Both the position numbers and the translations under genes were made by a program. Below, piece by piece: positions 62,726-64,000 of a stretch of 64,000 nucleotides of DNA (its first letter is position 1; every line of letters begins with the position of its first letter). Under the pieces are notes generated by a model, which did not search any database, was not told where the DNA came from, and saw only the letters and a list, made by a program, of their open reading frames with translations. The DNA is from Vreelandella titanicae BH1. Lineage in GTDB: Bacteria > Pseudomonadota > Gammaproteobacteria > Pseudomonadales > Halomonadaceae. The stretch spans positions 1-64,000 of the forward strand of contig NZ_AOPO01000006.1 in assembly GCF_000336575.1 (NCBI RefSeq), in the 5' to 3' direction.

Positions 62726-63661
62726 ATGAAAATTGTCGTGCATATTGATGAGGCGGCACAGTGGCAAGCGGCGCTTGCGGAAGCGTTGCCCCAAGCCACT
62801 GTACTCACCAGCGAGGCACCAGCGGATGAGCGTAAAGATGCTGACTATCTCGCCATCTGGAAAGCCCCCGCCCATTTACTGCAAGAGCAGACCCAGCTCA
62901 AAGGCATCATCAATTTAGGCGCAGGGGTGGATTATCTGCTGAAAACCCCAGGCCTACCCAACGACGTGCCAATTGTAAAATTACGCGATGCGGGCATGGG
63001 AGAGCTGATGGCCGATTACGCCCTCTATGGCGTACTGCACTTTTACCGCAGCATGGATCGTTACTCAGAGCAGCAGCAAAGCGCCACTTGGGCGCCGCAA
63101 GAGGTGGTGGAAAAATCCCAGTGGCCGGTGGGTGTATTAGGCCTGGGCGCTATTGGCAGCTTTGTGGCCAGCGCCTTGGAGCAAGCAGGTTTCCCAGTAC
63201 TGGGTTGGAGCCGCTCCCCCAAGCAGATCCGTGGTGTGCACTGCTTTCATGGCGACGATGGATTAAGCGAACTGCTCGGCCAAGTGCAGAGCCTGATCAC
63301 CATTTTGCCCGATACGGCCGCCACTCAACATATTCTCAACGCCGAGCGGCTGGCCCAGCTGCCCCAAGGGGCTAGTGTGATTAATCCTGGCCGAGGTAGT
63401 TTGATTGATGAGCAGGCGCTATTGGAAGCACTGGGTAGCGGTCGCCAGCCGGGGCACCTGCGGGGTGCGCTATTGGATGTATTCCAGGAAGAGCCGCTGC
63501 CCGCTGACAACCCGCTCTGGCAGCATCCTAAGGTAATCGTCACACCCCATATGGCGGCACCTACTCCGCTGAATGATGCCATCGACCAAGTGATCGCCTA
63601 CTTGCATGCCTTTGAATCGGGTGAAAAACTCTCCACCATCAACCCGGAGGCAGGTTACTGA
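62726..63661 (+). CDS. D-2-hydroxyacid dehydrogenase (glyoxylate/hydroxypyruvate reductase A-like)
   Basis: NAD(P)H-dependent dehydrogenase of 311 residues. The start at 62726 (MKIVVHIDEAAQWQAAL) has GAGAGGAAA upstream; the frame extends ten codons further. Seen: the Rossmann motif GVLGLGAIGSFVASAL near residue 140, NPGRGSLIDEQALLEAL near residue 220 and TPHMAAPTPLNDA near residue 273 with the catalytic histidine. It is closest to GhrA-type reductases. It is divergent from doeA across a gap of about 300 bp; a metabolic link to ectoine is not evident. Confidence 0.9.
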   Translation: MKIVVHIDEAAQWQAALAEALPQATVLTSEAPADERKDADYLAIWKAPAHLLQEQTQLKGIINLGAGVDYLLKTPGLPNDVPIVKLRDAGMGELMADYALYGVLHFYRSMDRYSEQQQSATWAPQEVVEKSQWPVGVLGLGAIGSFVASALEQAGFPVLGWSRSPKQIRGVHCFHGDDGLSELLGQVQSLITILPDTAATQHILNAERLAQLPQGASVINPGRGSLIDEQALLEALGSGRQPGHLRGALLDVFQEEPLPADNPLWQHPKVIVTPHMAAPTPLNDAIDQVIAYLHAFESGEKLSTINPEAGY

Positions 63662-63734
63662 CGCCCCCCACCCAGGCTATACTGGCGCACTGGGAACCAA
63701 GCAGTGGCTAAAGGCTCTTAGGAAGATACCCTTT

Positions 63735-64000
63735 ATGGAGGAAAGGCCCTTGGTCAATGTTTTCGCACGACTACCTGGCCGCGCGCTCAGGTGTGTGGGG
63801 TTGGGTTTTGCTATTTCCTGCTCAAGTGGCATGGCATTAGCAACTGAGACATTCAAAGAGCCGCAGCCCTTTGAAACCCCCCAGCCCTTTGAAGCACAGT
63901 ACCGGCTTGAGGTTCGCGGTTGGCCTGGGGCTACCATTACCCATCGCCTCTCTAACGAAGGGAATCACTGGTTAAGCGATATGCGCTTTTCAATCACCGT
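63735..64000 (+). CDS. N-terminal part of a DUF3108 domain protein (partial)
   Basis: The open frame runs off the window end. Seen: a basic N-terminus and hydrophobic segment with GFAISCSSGMALA (about residues 24-36), a probable signal peptide, then a PQPFE sequence occurring twice, and the start of a domain (YRLEVRGWPGATITHRLS) typical of DUF3108 periplasmic proteins. A TTG at 63750 has GGAGG 8 nt upstream and may be the true start instead of ATG 63735. Function unknown; in other gammaproteobacteria such genes often follow purN or similar, which is not visible here. Confidence 0.6.
   Translation, partial: MEERPLVNVFARLPGRALRCVGLGFAISCSSGMALATETFKEPQPFETPQPFEAQYRLEVRGWPGATITHRLSNEGNHWLSDMRFSIT

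Overview
The window looks like a chromosomal segment from a moderately halophilic gammaproteobacterium of the Halomonas/Vreelandella group. The main reasons are a complete ectoine-degradation set (doeA, doeB, doeX, doeC, doeD), the gammaproteobacterial rpsU-dnaG-rpoD, lptD-surA-pdxA-rsmA-apaG-apaH and ftsB-ispD-ispF-truD-surE-pcm-nlpD-rpoS blocks, and an amgK/murU peptidoglycan recycling pair of the Pseudomonas type. All identifications come from reading the sequence; no database search was run. No tRNA, rRNA, CRISPR array, insertion sequence or prophage was seen.

Layout. 0-4.6 kb: macromolecular synthesis operon (rpsU, dnaG, rpoD). 4.7-9.4 kb: tsaD, plsY, folB-folK, cca, apaH. 9.6-11.2 kb: a 59-residue Tat-signal protein and a GMC oxidoreductase, on the opposite strand and splitting the envelope/ribosome maintenance operon that continues at 11.2-17.1 kb (apaG, rsmA, pdxA, surA, lptD). 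17.2-20.6 kb: amgK-murU, a gamma-glutamylcyclotransferase-like gene, OsmC and speD. 20.7-20.9 kb: twin 104-bp palindromic repeats. 20.9-30.4 kb: lpxL-like, alr, rpoS, nlpD, a DUF368 (undecaprenyl-phosphate translocase) gene, pcm, surE, truD, ispF, ispD, ftsB. 30.5-38.9 kb: an acyltransferase, an aldehyde dehydrogenase, hexR, ridA, an Lrp regulator divergent from leuA, a DksA/TraR zinc-finger protein and an MFS transporter. 38.9-45.5 kb: two close paralogues of a double-domain universal stress protein flanking crcB1-crcB2, a BASS/ACR3-type transporter and cfa; the second paralogue is followed by a SulP transporter. 46.1-52.5 kb: NAD-type isocitrate dehydrogenase, then a metal/redox cluster (P-type zinc/cadmium exporter, divergent MerR regulator, ZIP transporter, ECF sigma factor with zinc-binding anti-sigma factor, 1-Cys peroxiredoxin). 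52.7-56.3 kb: CNNM/CBS protein, LysE exporter, luxS, a quinol monooxygenase-like protein and a haloacid dehalogenase. 56.4-62.4 kb: doe cluster. 62.7-64.0 kb: a GhrA-like hydroxyacid dehydrogenase and the start of a DUF3108 protein.

How the parts work together. The doe genes convert ectoine through N-alpha-acetyl-diaminobutyrate, diaminobutyrate and aspartate semialdehyde to aspartate, under an Lrp-type regulator (DoeX). The envelope genes cover LPS export, outer-membrane protein folding, lipid A acylation, peptidoglycan precursor supply and recycling, and carrier-lipid recycling.

The least explained signal is in the non-coding DNA. Many intergenic gaps hold short imperfect tandem arrays with a 13-15 bp period (upstream of surE, alr, dnaG, apaH, an aldehyde dehydrogenase gene, an MFS gene, icd, leuA and rpoS). 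The unit sequence differs from gap to gap, and adjacent units tend to resemble each other most. Other points worth a second look are the Tat micro-protein next to a signal-less GMC oxidoreductase, a possible 32-codon upstream ORF whose stop overlaps the first start codon of doeA, and a REP-like palindrome between doeC and doeD.
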